This document shows positions 9,390-18,036 of a stretch of DNA of 49,622 nt, in pieces. The translations under genes were made by a program, and so were the position numbers. Source of the DNA: CAJXVY01 sp031580995 (GTDB lineage: Bacteria > Actinomycetota > Actinomycetes > Actinomycetales > Microbacteriaceae); NCBI GenBank assembly GCA_031580995.1, contig JAVLCC010000008.1, positions 1-49,622 on the forward strand, written 5' to 3'. The notes beneath the pieces are model-generated. The model ran no database searches and was not told the origin of the DNA. It was given only the letters and a program-made list of their open reading frames with translations. Positions within the stretch are counted from its first letter, which is position 1, and every line of letters begins with the position of its first letter.

Positions 9390-10488
9390 TTGCCGCCTGG
9401 GCACTCACGGTTTCATCAATGGTGGTCTGCCCCAACACCCTGGTGCCTTGATAGACAACTGCAGTTTGCCCCGGCGCAACCCCATATAAAGCCTCACTGA
9501 GTCGAATCCGCATAGAGCCATCAATAATTGCCATCTCAGCGGGAACTGTGTCACCGTGTGCTCGCACCTGGCAATCAACACTTAGCCACTGATCGGTATT
9601 TTCTGGTGCAATCCCGCACCAACTGAATCGCTCTCCACTGATTTCACTGATTTGCAAAGCATCCTGCGGGCCAACAACAACTTCACGCTCTTTCGGGCGA
9701 ATGTCCAAAACATATCTTGGCTTTCCATCAGCTGCGGGCTTGCCAATTCGCAAGCCCTTTCGCTGACCAATGGTGTAGCCAATTGTTCCATCGTGATCGG
9801 CTAGCTCATTTCCATCCTGGTCAACAATTTTTCCAGGCTCTGCCTCAAGGTGATCCCCCAGCCAGTCTCTGGTGTCTCCTTCTGGGATGAAGCAAATGTC
9901 ATAGCTGTCTGGTTTTTTGGCAACGCTCAATCCGCGCTGATCAGCCTCGGCCCTGATTAGGTCTTTGCTAGCTGTTTTTCCAAGAGGGAAAATTGCATGC
10001 TGCAACTGATCTGTCCTCAAAACCCCCAAGACATAACTTTGATCTTTGGCCATTTCAAGTGATCTGTGAAGCTCTGGGTTTCCATCCTCATCGAATTCAA
10101 CCGATGCGTAGTGCCCAGTGCAGATGGCATCAAAGCCCAAGGCGAGTGCTTTTTCCATCAGTGCTGCAAACTTGATTTTTTCATTGCAGCGCATGCAAGG
10201 ATTTGGTGTTCTGCCGGCTGCATACTCTGCAATGAAGTCATCAACTACGTCTTGTTTAAATCTCTCCGAGAAATCCCAAACATAAAAAGGAATGCCGAGT
10301 TTATTGCAAGCACGCTGAGCGTCCATTGAGTCCTCGATTGTGCAGCAACCTCGAGAGCCCGTTCTCAGGGTTCCGGGCATTCTGGAAAGGGCCAAATGAA
10401 CCCCGACAACCTCGTGCCCGGCCTCCACAGCACGGGCTGCTGCCACCGCGGAATCGACTCCGCCACTCATCGCTGCTAAAACTTTCAC
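9382..10488 (-). CDS. mnmA: tRNA 2-thiouridylase MnmA
   Basis: This 368-residue enzyme inserts sulfur at C2 of wobble U34 in tRNAs for Lys, Glu and Gln. The PP-loop ATPase motif SGGVDS is at residues 8-13. The catalytic cysteine C98 lies in TPNPCMRCN, and the partner cysteine C199 in YDICFIPEGD. The C-terminal tRNA-binding barrel contains the typical TIGQRKGLRIG stretch. GTG at 10488 is the only start that keeps the N-terminal strand before the PP-loop. The ribosome binding site is weak. A cysteine desulfurase gene lies 32 nt upstream and probably supplies persulfide sulfur, as YrvO does for MnmA in Bacillus. ligA starts inside its 3' end. Confidence 0.97.
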   Translation of the reverse strand: MKVLAAMSGGVDSAVAAARAVEAGHEVVGVHLALSRMPGTLRTGSRGCCTIEDSMDAQRACNKLGIPFYVWDFSERFKQDVVDDFIAEYAAGRTPNPCMRCNEKIKFAALMEKALALGFDAICTGHYASVEFDEDGNPELHRSLEMAKDQSYVLGVLRTDQLQHAIFPLGKTASKDLIRAEADQRGLSVAKKPDSYDICFIPEGDTRDWLGDHLEAEPGKIVDQDGNELADHDGTIGYTIGQRKGLRIGKPAADGKPRYVLDIRPKEREVVVGPQDALQISEISGERFSWCGIAPENTDQWLSVDCQVRAHGDTVPAEMAIIDGSMRIRLSEALYGVAPGQTAVVYQGTRVLGQTTIDETVSAQAANV

Positions 10489-10520
10489 CCGAGTAGTCTA
10501 AAAAAGGTTTTGAGAAATAA

Positions 10521-11690
10521 CTACCTTGCGCTCAAACCCGCGCGTTTTGCTCCTGTGAATGCGGGGCTGATTGCCCCCAAAAACTTGTCCACATCCGCCT
10601 TAGTTGAGTTGTAACCAAGGGTGATTCGAAGGCAACCATTTGCCTCCTCCTCGGTTTTACCCATTCCCAATAAAACGTGGCTGGGGCCAATAACACCTGC
10701 CTGACAGGCACTTCCGGTGCTAACTTCAACTCCTGCGATGTCAAGCAAAAACAATAAAGAATCGCCCTGGCAGCCAGGAAATATCATGTGTGAGTTATCA
10801 GGCAGTCTGTTAGCACCTTGCACTGTAATTTCCACTTCTGGAATTCGTTTTTGAACTTCCGTTTCCAAATAATCTCGAAGTTCACCCAGTTCTTTCTCGC
10901 GCCAATCAAGCTCAGCTACAGCCTGTTTCAAAGCAGCCGCCATGGACATCGCCATTGGATAGTTCATTGTCCCTGAGCGCATCGCTCTTTCTTGTCCACC
11001 CCCGTGAACCAATGACTCTAATTTCACCGAACGCCCAACAATCAAAACTGCAACCCCGATGGGAGCGCCTAGTTTATGACCGCTCACGGTCATTGCCGCC
11101 AGGCCAGACTGCTTGAAACTTATTGGCATGTGGCCGGCAGCAGCAATCGCATCCGAATGAACTGGAATTCCGAATTGATTTGCCATTTCGCAAACCCTCG
11201 GTATGTCGTGGATCACTCCAGTTTCGTTATTTGCCCACATCAAAGAAATCACCGCTATCTGATCATGGCGAGACTGAATCACAGACTCTAGTTGCTGATA
11301 ATCCAGCTGACCCACAGAATCGACATCAATCCAGATAATTTCTGCACCCTCATGGCTTTCAAGCCATTCAACAGTGTCTAAAACAGCGTGATGTTCCGTT
11401 TTTGATGAAATAACCACTTTTCTTGATGCGTTTTTATTGCGCTGCCAATAAAGACCCTTGATGGCTTGGTTATCACTCTCAGTTCCCCCAGAGTTGAAAA
11501 TCACCTCGCTTCGGTTGCAATCCAATGAAGCTGCAATCGAGTCTCTGGCGTCTTCTAATAAGTTTCTGGTGTGCTGACCCAAAGAATGCACTGAAGAGGG
11601 GTTAGCGGCTATTTCCAAACCCTCCATCATGGCTTTTTTGGCAACTGGCCTCAAAGGAGTCGTTGAGGCGTGATCCAAAAAGACTTTCAT
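10521..11690 (-). CDS. cysteine desulfurase (IscS/NifS type)
   Basis: This 389-residue PLP enzyme converts cysteine to alanine plus an enzyme-bound persulfide. Landmarks include SGGTESDN (68-74, phosphate site), H101 in KTEHHAVL, PLP lysine K206 in VSGHKLGAP, and the catalytic loop STGSACQAG with C329. The region normally reading DAVQ, whose glutamine contacts the PLP ring oxygen, reads SDAIAAAG here, so alanine takes the place of glutamine at position 183. mnmA directly downstream points to tRNA thiolation as its main job, but it could also serve Fe-S assembly. Start ATG is at 11690, 10 nt after the upstream stop. Confidence 0.93.
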   Translation of the reverse strand: MKVFLDHASTTPLRPVAKKAMMEGLEIAANPSSVHSLGQHTRNLLEDARDSIAASLDCNRSEVIFNSGGTESDNQAIKGLYWQRNKNASRKVVISSKTEHHAVLDTVEWLESHEGAEIIWIDVDSVGQLDYQQLESVIQSRHDQIAVISLMWANNETGVIHDIPRVCEMANQFGIPVHSDAIAAAGHMPISFKQSGLAAMTVSGHKLGAPIGVAVLIVGRSVKLESLVHGGGQERAMRSGTMNYPMAMSMAAALKQAVAELDWREKELGELRDYLETEVQKRIPEVEITVQGANRLPDNSHMIFPGCQGDSLLFLLDIAGVEVSTGSACQAGVIGPSHVLLGMGKTEEEANGCLRITLGYNSTKADVDKFLGAISPAFTGAKRAGLSAR

Positions 11691-11700
11691 GGGTTAAAGC

Positions 11701-12534
11701 CTAAAACAATAAGCTCGCAAGTTTGGCCCTGGCTTTTAGCACCAAGGGGTCGCTGTTGCCTATCAGTTCAAATAACTCAAGAACATGGTTTCGAAGTTTC
11801 TCTTTGTCTTCATCTGTGGCTGCGGGAAATCTATCCAGCAAATTATCCAGTGCTTGTTCGGCATCGCCACGAACCAGCAGTGCATCAGATTTCTGGCGGA
11901 GCAAATCGGGGTCTTCACTTTCGATTGTTAGTGCTTTATCGAAATCAACATCACCCATTCGCTTCATCAGTTCAATCTGACGCTTCATTGAGATTAACTG
12001 CTCGTCATTGGGCTCTATTTGCAGTGCTTTTTCAAGTTCTTTTTCTGCTGTGTCCAAATCCCCTTGGGAGATTAGTTGCGAAATGTATGCGGATTGATCT
12101 GGTTTTGGCTCTTCGCCCAAATTCACAGAACCATTCACACCGTTTTGAGAAGCTGCCTGCAGCAACTGGTTGATAACACCAGAGATTTGCTGCTCTGGCT
12201 GATCTCCTTGAAACAAGGGTGCGGGCTGACCAGAGAGCAAAGCGACTACCGTCGGCGATTGTTCAATCCCAAAAGCTTGGGCCAGTTGTGGCTGGTTTAC
12301 GATATCCAGCTCCATTCCCAGTAGTCGACCCTGGGCTTCGTTTATGAATACAGATAATTTTGATTTCAGCTGATCGGCATCGGAATTTGAGCTGAATAGC
12401 ACCAAGATGGGAATCTGGTTGGATAGCTCTATGTATTCGCGGAGTTTAGATTCATCAGCTTGAACAAATACTGGATAGGCCTTATCTCCCTTTCCAAGTC
12501 CAGAAAGGTCCTGGCCTCCGTATAAATTACTCAT
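11701..12534 (-). CDS. YbbN/CnoX-like thioredoxin-fold protein with TPR tail
   Basis: This 277-residue protein has an N-terminal thioredoxin-like domain (about 20-125) with strand IPILVLFSSNSDAD where active-site CxxC would sit, and a cis-proline loop EQSPTVVALL around P94. The C-terminal half is helical and TPR-like (AYISQLISQGDLDTAEKELE and similar, 150-270). The layout is that of the E. coli co-chaperone CnoX (YbbN). No cysteine occurs anywhere in the protein, so it cannot do thiol exchange. A holdase or scaffolding role is inferred. The ATG lies 8 nt inside the 3' end of the upstream membrane protein gene, so the two are coupled. Confidence 0.82.
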   Translation of the reverse strand: MSNLYGGQDLSGLGKGDKAYPVFVQADESKLREYIELSNQIPILVLFSSNSDADQLKSKLSVFINEAQGRLLGMELDIVNQPQLAQAFGIEQSPTVVALLSGQPAPLFQGDQPEQQISGVINQLLQAASQNGVNGSVNLGEEPKPDQSAYISQLISQGDLDTAEKELEKALQIEPNDEQLISMKRQIELMKRMGDVDFDKALTIESEDPDLLRQKSDALLVRGDAEQALDNLLDRFPAATDEDKEKLRNHVLELFELIGNSDPLVLKARAKLASLLF

Positions 12535-14230
12535 CGCCTTCCAATCTGGTCACGCTCTGCAAAACCTGCGAGGCACCTAAAATCCTAACTCGCCTTTCTG
12601 ACTCGGCTGCCGGTATGTGCGCCAAAAGCATAGTTCCGTATCTGGTTTCCACCCCAGTCGCACTTGCCTCACTGCCAAGCAAAACCTGTTCGGGTCCGGG
12701 GTCAACAGCGATTGCCTCCGCTACCTCAGTTGGAGAAATGCTGGTTTGGTCAATCATGTAAAAAGCCACCAGTGCTCCCGCGTCGGTGGTTGCCAACTGG
12801 ATGATGTTTTCATCTCCAAGTTCGTGATCGGTTTCAACCAAAGCATTTTCCAAGGAAGTTTTGAGTGCAAGCAGGTTGTCACTGGCCTGAGCGATGTACT
12901 GATTATCAGGATTAATCACATTCACTGAAGTTGAGTCCAGGCCGTTATCAATCAGGTTTCCGATGGCGGGCACCAGTCCACTGACTTTGAAGTTCAAAAA
13001 ACCACTGTCCTGACCAATTGGCACAGAACCTCTTTCCAGCGCAGCTACCTCTGGGAAATCAATATTCGGCAACAGTTCGATGTTGTACCAAAGGCGATAA
13101 TTTTCCCGGACGGATTCCTGACGAATAAACAGTGCCTGCAGCGGAGATTCATTAGTTCCCTCACCAACAATCATCATCCCCACTCTGGGCCAAGATTCAC
13201 TCCTGGTGGGAAGCGCCAATTGCAACTGATCGCTTATTGGTTTGGGAGGCGTTATTTCATCTGACCGAGTCAACAGGGTGTAATAAGCGGTTCTATAACT
13301 CAAACTCGGTCCCGCAAGTCTGGTATCCAATATTTCACGGTTTTGGGTTTCATCGCCCAAAGAGGTTGATTCTGTAATCTCTGCCAAGATTTCTTCAAAC
13401 TGAGTTTGGTTCAAAGTTGGGATTGACTGTTGCTCGGGAGGGCTTGGGTTGAACGCTGGATCTGGGTATTGAGGAGCACACCCAGCTAAAAGCCCAGCTG
13501 ATAAACCAATGGCCACGAATTTAGCTCTTCTGCCTTTTCTCTTCGGAGCGGGATTAGAAACTTTCGAGGACAAAGCTCTTCTAGCTGGAGGTGGCTTTGG
13601 AAGTTTCGGACCTTGTCTTCTGGGTCTGAAGTTTTGCTTTCTGATTGCTGAGACCAAAATCAAAAGGCTTAGCAGGTATCCAACAGCGCTCGCTCCCAGA
13701 AATGGCCAGGAGAGAACCTCCGGTGGTTCCACCTGCCATGTCATTCGAAGCGAGGCTGGGACGGGGTTCACTCCGTCACTGGCAATGATGTAGGCAATGC
13801 CAGGCTGATACTCCAATGTCTGCTCCAGCAGCTCATTCCCATCCAGCTCACTGATGAAAACATCGAAACCCGTTATCGAATTAGGTGGGTTGTCCCCTGA
13901 GAAATCTCTTGTGTAGAGACTGGAGATTTCTTGGTTGGGATTTATCAGCAAAGTGGGAAGTGCCCAATCAGTGCCATCCAACCAAGCCCTCAAATCGGAT
14001 TCCCTGCCACTTATTAGCTTGGTTCTCTCATCACCTGCAATGCGGACATCAACTGTCTCTGCGTAGGAACCGATGAGTTCTGCTTCCAATAAAGCGTATT
14101 TGCTGCTGGAATCAAAGCTAATTGAATGCTCAACCTGGGTTTCAGGTGCCCAAACGGTCTGCATAGCAACCCCGTAGAGCAAACTTGCAGTCGATAAAAG
14201 AAATACCAGCGCAGCAGCTAGAAATCTCAT
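12527..14230 (-). CDS. membrane protein of unknown function with an internal lipobox-like segment
   Basis: I do not recognise this 567-residue protein. An N-terminal hydrophobic segment (3-25) is followed by an extracytoplasmic region to about 172, a TM helix at about 173-195, and a basic Pro/Arg/Lys linker (198-240). The linker leads to KFVAIGLSAGLLAGC, which reads like a lipoprotein signal ending at C251. The remaining 316 residues are hydrophilic with alternating helix-like and strand-like stretches, no cysteine and no known catalytic motif. It could be one polytopic protein or a fusion of a membrane protein with a former lipoprotein. It is translationally coupled to the YbbN-like gene. 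The divergent coiled-coil gene starts 62 nt away. Confidence 0.8.
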   Translation of the reverse strand: MRFLAAALVFLLSTASLLYGVAMQTVWAPETQVEHSISFDSSSKYALLEAELIGSYAETVDVRIAGDERTKLISGRESDLRAWLDGTDWALPTLLINPNQEISSLYTRDFSGDNPPNSITGFDVFISELDGNELLEQTLEYQPGIAYIIASDGVNPVPASLRMTWQVEPPEVLSWPFLGASAVGYLLSLLILVSAIRKQNFRPRRQGPKLPKPPPARRALSSKVSNPAPKRKGRRAKFVAIGLSAGLLAGCAPQYPDPAFNPSPPEQQSIPTLNQTQFEEILAEITESTSLGDETQNREILDTRLAGPSLSYRTAYYTLLTRSDEITPPKPISDQLQLALPTRSESWPRVGMMIVGEGTNESPLQALFIRQESVRENYRLWYNIELLPNIDFPEVAALERGSVPIGQDSGFLNFKVSGLVPAIGNLIDNGLDSTSVNVINPDNQYIAQASDNLLALKTSLENALVETDHELGDENIIQLATTDAGALVAFYMIDQTSISPTEVAEAIAVDPGPEQVLLGSEASATGVETRYGTMLLAHIPAAESERRVRILGASQVLQSVTRLEGDE

Positions 14231-14292
14231 TTGGCACCATTCCCGCTAGACTTTGGCTAGCTCGAAGCATTTTACTAACCAGGAGTGAAAAC

Positions 14293-15387
14293 TTGTCGCA
14301 GGCGAATAATCGATTCGAAACAAGCGTACGTGGTTACGACCGAGTACAGGTTGATAGTGAGCTAAAAAGACTCAACGCTGAAATCGTTAGACTCTCTTCT
14401 CTTAATCAAGAGATCTCGGCTGAACTTAAACAACTAAAGCTTGCCCATGAGGAGGCTTCACAGCGCCTAGCTTCGATGCAGCAACCGGATTATGCCTCTT
14501 TGGGCGCGCGGGCCAATCGGATACTTTCTGACGCTGAGCAAATTGCAAGCAATTTAGTGAGTGAGCAAAACGCCGAGTTAGCGGCAGCCAGAGAAGATTT
14601 TGAATCAGAGATACAACAGCGAAGAGATCAACTTGAGGCTGAGTATAAAAAGACCATCAGCGATGCCGAGAAGCGAGCGCAAGCATGGTCAAAATCGAGT
14701 CAGGCTGAAGCACAAGAAGTGCTAGCCACAGCCAAAGAGCAAGCTGCAGAAATTGTCAAAGAGGCCGAAAAAGAGGCCGGCAGAATGCGTGGTCAAGCCG
14801 CCACGGAAGTGGCCGGTATGCGCATGAGGGTAAAACGAGAGATGTCGCTGAGGCAGGCTGAGCTGGAACAGGAATTGGCGAATCTAAAAATGCTGGAAGC
14901 TGAAAAACTAGACAGCAAAGCTGCCGAACAACTAGTGAAAGCAAAAAAGATGGCGGAGCTAGAAAAACGAATCGCCGACCAAGATAAAAACGCTGAGGCT
15001 AACTTCAAGCAAAAAGCCGAGGAAGCTCTGCACGAAGCCCAAGAATTTGTTAGTTCCGCACAGCAAAACGTGAATGATTTGATGGCAACAAAGAAACGCC
15101 TAACTTTTGAGATAGAAACTTTGGAGATGGCTGCGGTTTCTGAAAATAAAAAACAAGTTGATATAGCCAGAGAAAAATCTGAAGCCATAGTCCACAAAGC
15201 GGAGCTGCAGGCCTCAGAAATTGAGCAGCAGGCCAATGAGAAATTTAGGCAAGCAGAAAAGGAACAGTCTGCAAAACTGCGGAGATTGAAGCAACAGAGC
15301 GATAGCATCGAACAATACATTCATAGCCTCAAACAAAAACTTGCGGAAATCGATGTTCAGGCAAAGGAAGGAATCGATGCAGATTAG
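14293..15387 (+). CDS. DivIVA/FilP-like coiled-coil cytoskeletal protein
   Basis: The start is TTG at 14293, 7 nt after AGGAG at 14281-14285, giving 364 residues. An upstream in-frame start at 14185 lies inside the divergent gene and lacks a ribosome binding site. Residues 7-20 contain RFETSVRGYDRVQVD, the DivI1A-type motif seen in actinobacterial DivIVA, FilP and Scy proteins. After it, almost the entire chain (20-355) is heptad-like coiled coil rich in Ala, Glu, Lys and Gln, without membrane segments. A structural role in polar growth or division is inferred from the family. The AI-2E-family permease gene overlaps its last 11 nt. Confidence 0.8.
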   Translation: MSQANNRFETSVRGYDRVQVDSELKRLNAEIVRLSSLNQEISAELKQLKLAHEEASQRLASMQQPDYASLGARANRILSDAEQIASNLVSEQNAELAAAREDFESEIQQRRDQLEAEYKKTISDAEKRAQAWSKSSQAEAQEVLATAKEQAAEIVKEAEKEAGRMRGQAATEVAGMRMRVKREMSLRQAELEQELANLKMLEAEKLDSKAAEQLVKAKKMAELEKRIADQDKNAEANFKQKAEEALHEAQEFVSSAQQNVNDLMATKKRLTFEIETLEMAAVSENKKQVDIAREKSEAIVHKAELQASEIEQQANEKFRQAEKEQSAKLRRLKQQSDSIEQYIHSLKQKLAEIDVQAKEGIDAD

Positions 15388-16432
15388 CAACCTTCGACTC
15401 GGCAATGCCTTTAGCTTGGGATTGCTTGGGGGTCTTGGGGTGCTTCTCGCACTTCTAATCGGTGGAGCCTTCGCCACTACCGCCACGATAATCACCTACA
15501 TAGCTGCCTCGCTATTTATTGCCCTTGGGCTTGACCCAATGGTGAACTGGATAGACAAGCGCGGTTTACCCAGATGGGCCTCTGTGGCGGTGGTTGCGGT
15601 TGGATTTGTGGGGTTATTGACCCTACTGCTTGTCAACATAATTCCGACGGTTATCCGTGAGGCAAATAATTTGATTCTTGCTGCACCAGATATCGTCGAG
15701 GGATTGATTGATTTAGATGTCATCAATGAATTCGATGAGCAGCTTGGAGGGGTGATCTCCACCTCATTGACTGAAGTTGCCGACTACCTCGCAGACACTG
15801 CTAATTGGTCTGAGTTTTTGGGAGGAGTCTTACAAGTCGGTCTTGGCATCCTCAACGGTCTTTTCGGTTTTGTAATTGTGGTTATTCTGACTCTTTATTT
15901 GATGGCTTCTCTGCAACAGCTAAAAGACTTTGGCTACAAAATGGTTCCCGCTTCTCGCAGGGAAAGATTTACAGAGATAACTGAGCAAGTGGTCGCTAGC
16001 GTTGGTAAATGGGTGAGCGCGCAGGTGACGGTTGCCTTTATTCACGCTCTGGCAGCATTTATTTTCCTATCAATAATTGGCGCCCCATTCGCACTTCTGC
16101 TTGCAAGCGTTAGCTTTATCCTTGCGCTGATTCCACTGGTAGGACCTATCACCGCAGCAGCCCTAGTGACTCTTGTGTCTCTCACAGATTCCACCGCAAC
16201 CGCGCTGACGCTTGTTGTTTACTACTTGATTTATCTGCAGGTGGAGGCTTATTTGATCTCCCCCAGAGTGATGAAAAAAGCAGTCAGTGTTCCAGCCCCA
16301 ATTGTTGTAATTGCAGCTTTATTGGGTGGAACTCTGCTGGGAGTGTTGGGGGCCTTGGTTGCCATCCCGGTTGCAGCAAGTGTGATCATCATCCTCAGAG
16401 AAGTCTGGATACCCCGCCAACAAATGCGCTAA
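15377..16432 (+). CDS. AI-2E family transporter (PerM-like)
   Basis: This 351-residue polytopic membrane protein belongs to the YdgG/PerM family. It has N-terminal paired helices (about 17-50), a further helix near 67-90, an extracytoplasmic helical loop (95-150) and a C-terminal bundle. The family signature region LALIPLVGPITAAALVTLV and the LYLQVEAYLISPRVM-like stretch (here IYLQVEAYLISPRVM) are clear. I chose ATG 15377 with AAGGAAGGA directly upstream, rather than TTG 15341, which adds a charged leader. Members export AI-2 or act as Na+/H+ antiporters; the substrate here is unknown. It overlaps the coiled-coil gene by 11 nt and the convergent hydrolase gene by 4 nt. Confidence 0.88.
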   Translation: MQISNLRLGNAFSLGLLGGLGVLLALLIGGAFATTATIITYIAASLFIALGLDPMVNWIDKRGLPRWASVAVVAVGFVGLLTLLLVNIIPTVIREANNLILAAPDIVEGLIDLDVINEFDEQLGGVISTSLTEVADYLADTANWSEFLGGVLQVGLGILNGLFGFVIVVILTLYLMASLQQLKDFGYKMVPASRRERFTEITEQVVASVGKWVSAQVTVAFIHALAAFIFLSIIGAPFALLLASVSFILALIPLVGPITAAALVTLVSLTDSTATALTLVVYYLIYLQVEAYLISPRVMKKAVSVPAPIVVIAALLGGTLLGVLGALVAIPVAASVIIILREVWIPRQQMR

Positions 16433-17133
16433 GACCACTGAGTTGGCAAAGGTGACTTGGCGGGGGCAATCAGCTTAACTATGCGATTAAGAACCTCTCG
16501 GGTGTATGTTTCACCCACCCAAAGGTGTTTAGCCCCCTCAACCACCTGGATGTCTATTTCTTCAATCACTGAGAATTTTTCCCTCGCGGGTCCCTCAGTT
16601 AGAAAATCATCCAACTCAGGGATGAGTGCCACCAGCGGGGCCTGCACTTCATTCCAGCGAAGAAGCTCATCGTTGGTGGTCCTGTGAAGAGGTGGGGACA
16701 ACAAAACGGCTCCTGCAATTGGATACTGCCAGCCGTATTTCAAAACAAGTTCAGTTCCAAATGACCAACCCACCAGCCAGATTCGATCAAACTGCGGTTT
16801 TAGAAATTCAAAAGCTGCCTCTAAATCAAAACGCTCTTTATCCCCGCCATCAAATTCGCCACTTGATTTCCCATGCGGAGACTCGGTGCCACGGGTATTG
16901 AACCTAAGAACACTGATGCCGGTCATTGCGGGAAGTCTGTTTGCAGCTTTTCTTAAGATGTGTGAATCCATGAAACCGCCGTGGGTTGGCAAGGGATGGA
17001 GAAATAAAATCACATCCCCGCTTGGATCTATGGCCTTAGCCAGTTCACCAACTAATAGCTCCCCATCCGATGTTGTTAGCTCTATCGGCTGGCGAATGCT
17101 TGCCAATTCAGTGCTTGCTTTTATCTCTGTCAA
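16429..17133 (-). CDS. alpha/beta hydrolase
   Basis: This 234-residue single-domain hydrolase has an oxyanion strand VILFLHPLPTHGG, nucleophile elbow GWSFG with S124, an acid candidate at D175/D176 and catalytic histidine H203 in GAKHLW. It resembles the COG2945 group of small alpha/beta hydrolases. The substrate is unknown. The TTG start at 17133 is backed by GGGGAG about 7 nt upstream and overlaps the stop of the upstream zinc-ribbon gene (TTGA). The first in-frame ATG would remove the first two strands. Confidence 0.85.
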   Translation of the reverse strand: MTEIKASTELASIRQPIELTTSDGELLVGELAKAIDPSGDVILFLHPLPTHGGFMDSHILRKAANRLPAMTGISVLRFNTRGTESPHGKSSGEFDGGDKERFDLEAAFEFLKPQFDRIWLVGWSFGTELVLKYGWQYPIAGAVLLSPPLHRTTNDELLRWNEVQAPLVALIPELDDFLTEGPAREKFSVIEEIDIQVVEGAKHLWVGETYTREVLNRIVKLIAPAKSPLPTQWS

Positions 17134-17426
17134 TCCAATCTCCCCTGAAACATTTTCCAGCAGTGGTTATGAAAATGCCTTCTGGTTCCTATGCCTCTGT
17201 GGACATCCCAAGCAACCATGTGATTGGTTCCGGGTTCAATTTCAATGGAACAGTTTGGGCAAATCCAGAACTTACCGGGTTCATCTGTTTGCCCGCTGGT
17301 TCCCCTAACCTCATATTCAATCCCACGTTTGATTTCACGGCGCGGCGCACTGATTTTCAAAAGCTCGTAATCAAGCTCACGGTATTCCTTCTTCGGCGCA
17401 TTTCTGCGACGTTTGCCTCTTGCCAT
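17130..17426 (-). CDS. small conserved actinobacterial zinc-ribbon protein
   Basis: This 98-residue protein has a very basic N-terminus (ARGKRRRNAPKK), then a compact putative metal site: WICPNC (C56, C59) and HFHNHCW (H84, H86, H88, C89). I recall similar actinobacterial proteins often labelled ATP/GTP-binding, although no P-loop is visible here. Nucleic-acid binding would fit the basic tail but is inference. It overlaps the upstream SLT-like gene by one base (TAATG) and the downstream hydrolase by 4 nt. Confidence 0.8.
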   Translation of the reverse strand: MARGKRRRNAPKKEYRELDYELLKISAPRREIKRGIEYEVRGTSGQTDEPGKFWICPNCSIEIEPGTNHMVAWDVHRGIGTRRHFHNHCWKMFQGRLD

Positions 17427-17986
17427 TAGTACCAGTTGTGAATGTCAGAGTGTGCAAGGGCTGCACACGGAGAACCATACCTGCGGTCGATGTAGTTTAT
17501 TCCCCAGTCAATTTGAGTCTCAGGGTTACTTCGCCAGTCATCTCCGGCTGAGGCCATTTTTTCAGCAGGCAATGACTGCGGAATCCCATAGGCACCAGAA
17601 GATGAATTCAAAGCGGTTATCCGCCAATTACTCTCCCGCTCCCACAGTTTCACCAAACAGGAGTATTCGCTGTAATCCCATTGATACTCATTCACTTTCT
17701 CAAGTGCATAACCCTTAACCGATTCGGCCTCAGGTTCTGGGGCAATTTCAACCAGAACACCGGTTGCCTCCGGCCCGCTCATGATGCCGTAATTTCCCCT
17801 ATCAAAACTAACTTCAGTGTTTTCAACCCCCAGTACTTGTGCTGGGGCGTCTGAAAGGGTGTTATCGGCTATTGAAAGTTGCTCTAGTGATGGGGAGACC
17901 GCTGAAACAGTCAACAGACCCAGGGCAAGCGAAAACCCAATACCAAGCCTTACGCCCGGTTTAGATTTTGCTGCATGCCTACCCAT
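17426..17986 (-). CDS. secreted lytic-transglycosylase-like protein
   Basis: This 186-residue protein has an N-terminal signal region (basic MGRHAAKSKPGVR, then hydrophobic 14-30), a low-complexity linker to about 90 and a C-terminal domain. The domain carries SCLVKLWERESNWR with probable catalytic E118, AYGIPQSLP, and QIDWGINYIDRRYGSPCAAL. This is the pattern of the actinobacterial SLT-like/aggregation-promoting-factor C-terminal domain. C110 and C173 may form a disulfide. It is likely a cell-wall glycan cleaving enzyme acting outside the membrane. GGAGG lies just before the ATG. Confidence 0.88.
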   Translation of the reverse strand: MGRHAAKSKPGVRLGIGFSLALGLLTVSAVSPSLEQLSIADNTLSDAPAQVLGVENTEVSFDRGNYGIMSGPEATGVLVEIAPEPEAESVKGYALEKVNEYQWDYSEYSCLVKLWERESNWRITALNSSSGAYGIPQSLPAEKMASAGDDWRSNPETQIDWGINYIDRRYGSPCAALAHSDIHNWY

Positions 17987-18036
17987 TGATCCTCCAAAGC
18001 CTCAACTCTACATTGAGTGTTGCAAACTGAAAACTG

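Noticed and set aside
14185..14292. Upstream extension of the coiled-coil gene from 14185
   Set aside because: It lies within the divergent membrane protein gene and has no ribosome binding site, whereas TTG 14293 has AGGAG at 7 nt and gives the DivI1A-type N-terminus.
14793..15320. 175-codon antisense frame rich in Cys, Ser, Ala and Phe
   Set aside because: It mirrors the coiled-coil gene, whose repetitive Gln/Glu/Lys/Ala codons leave the antisense frame open.
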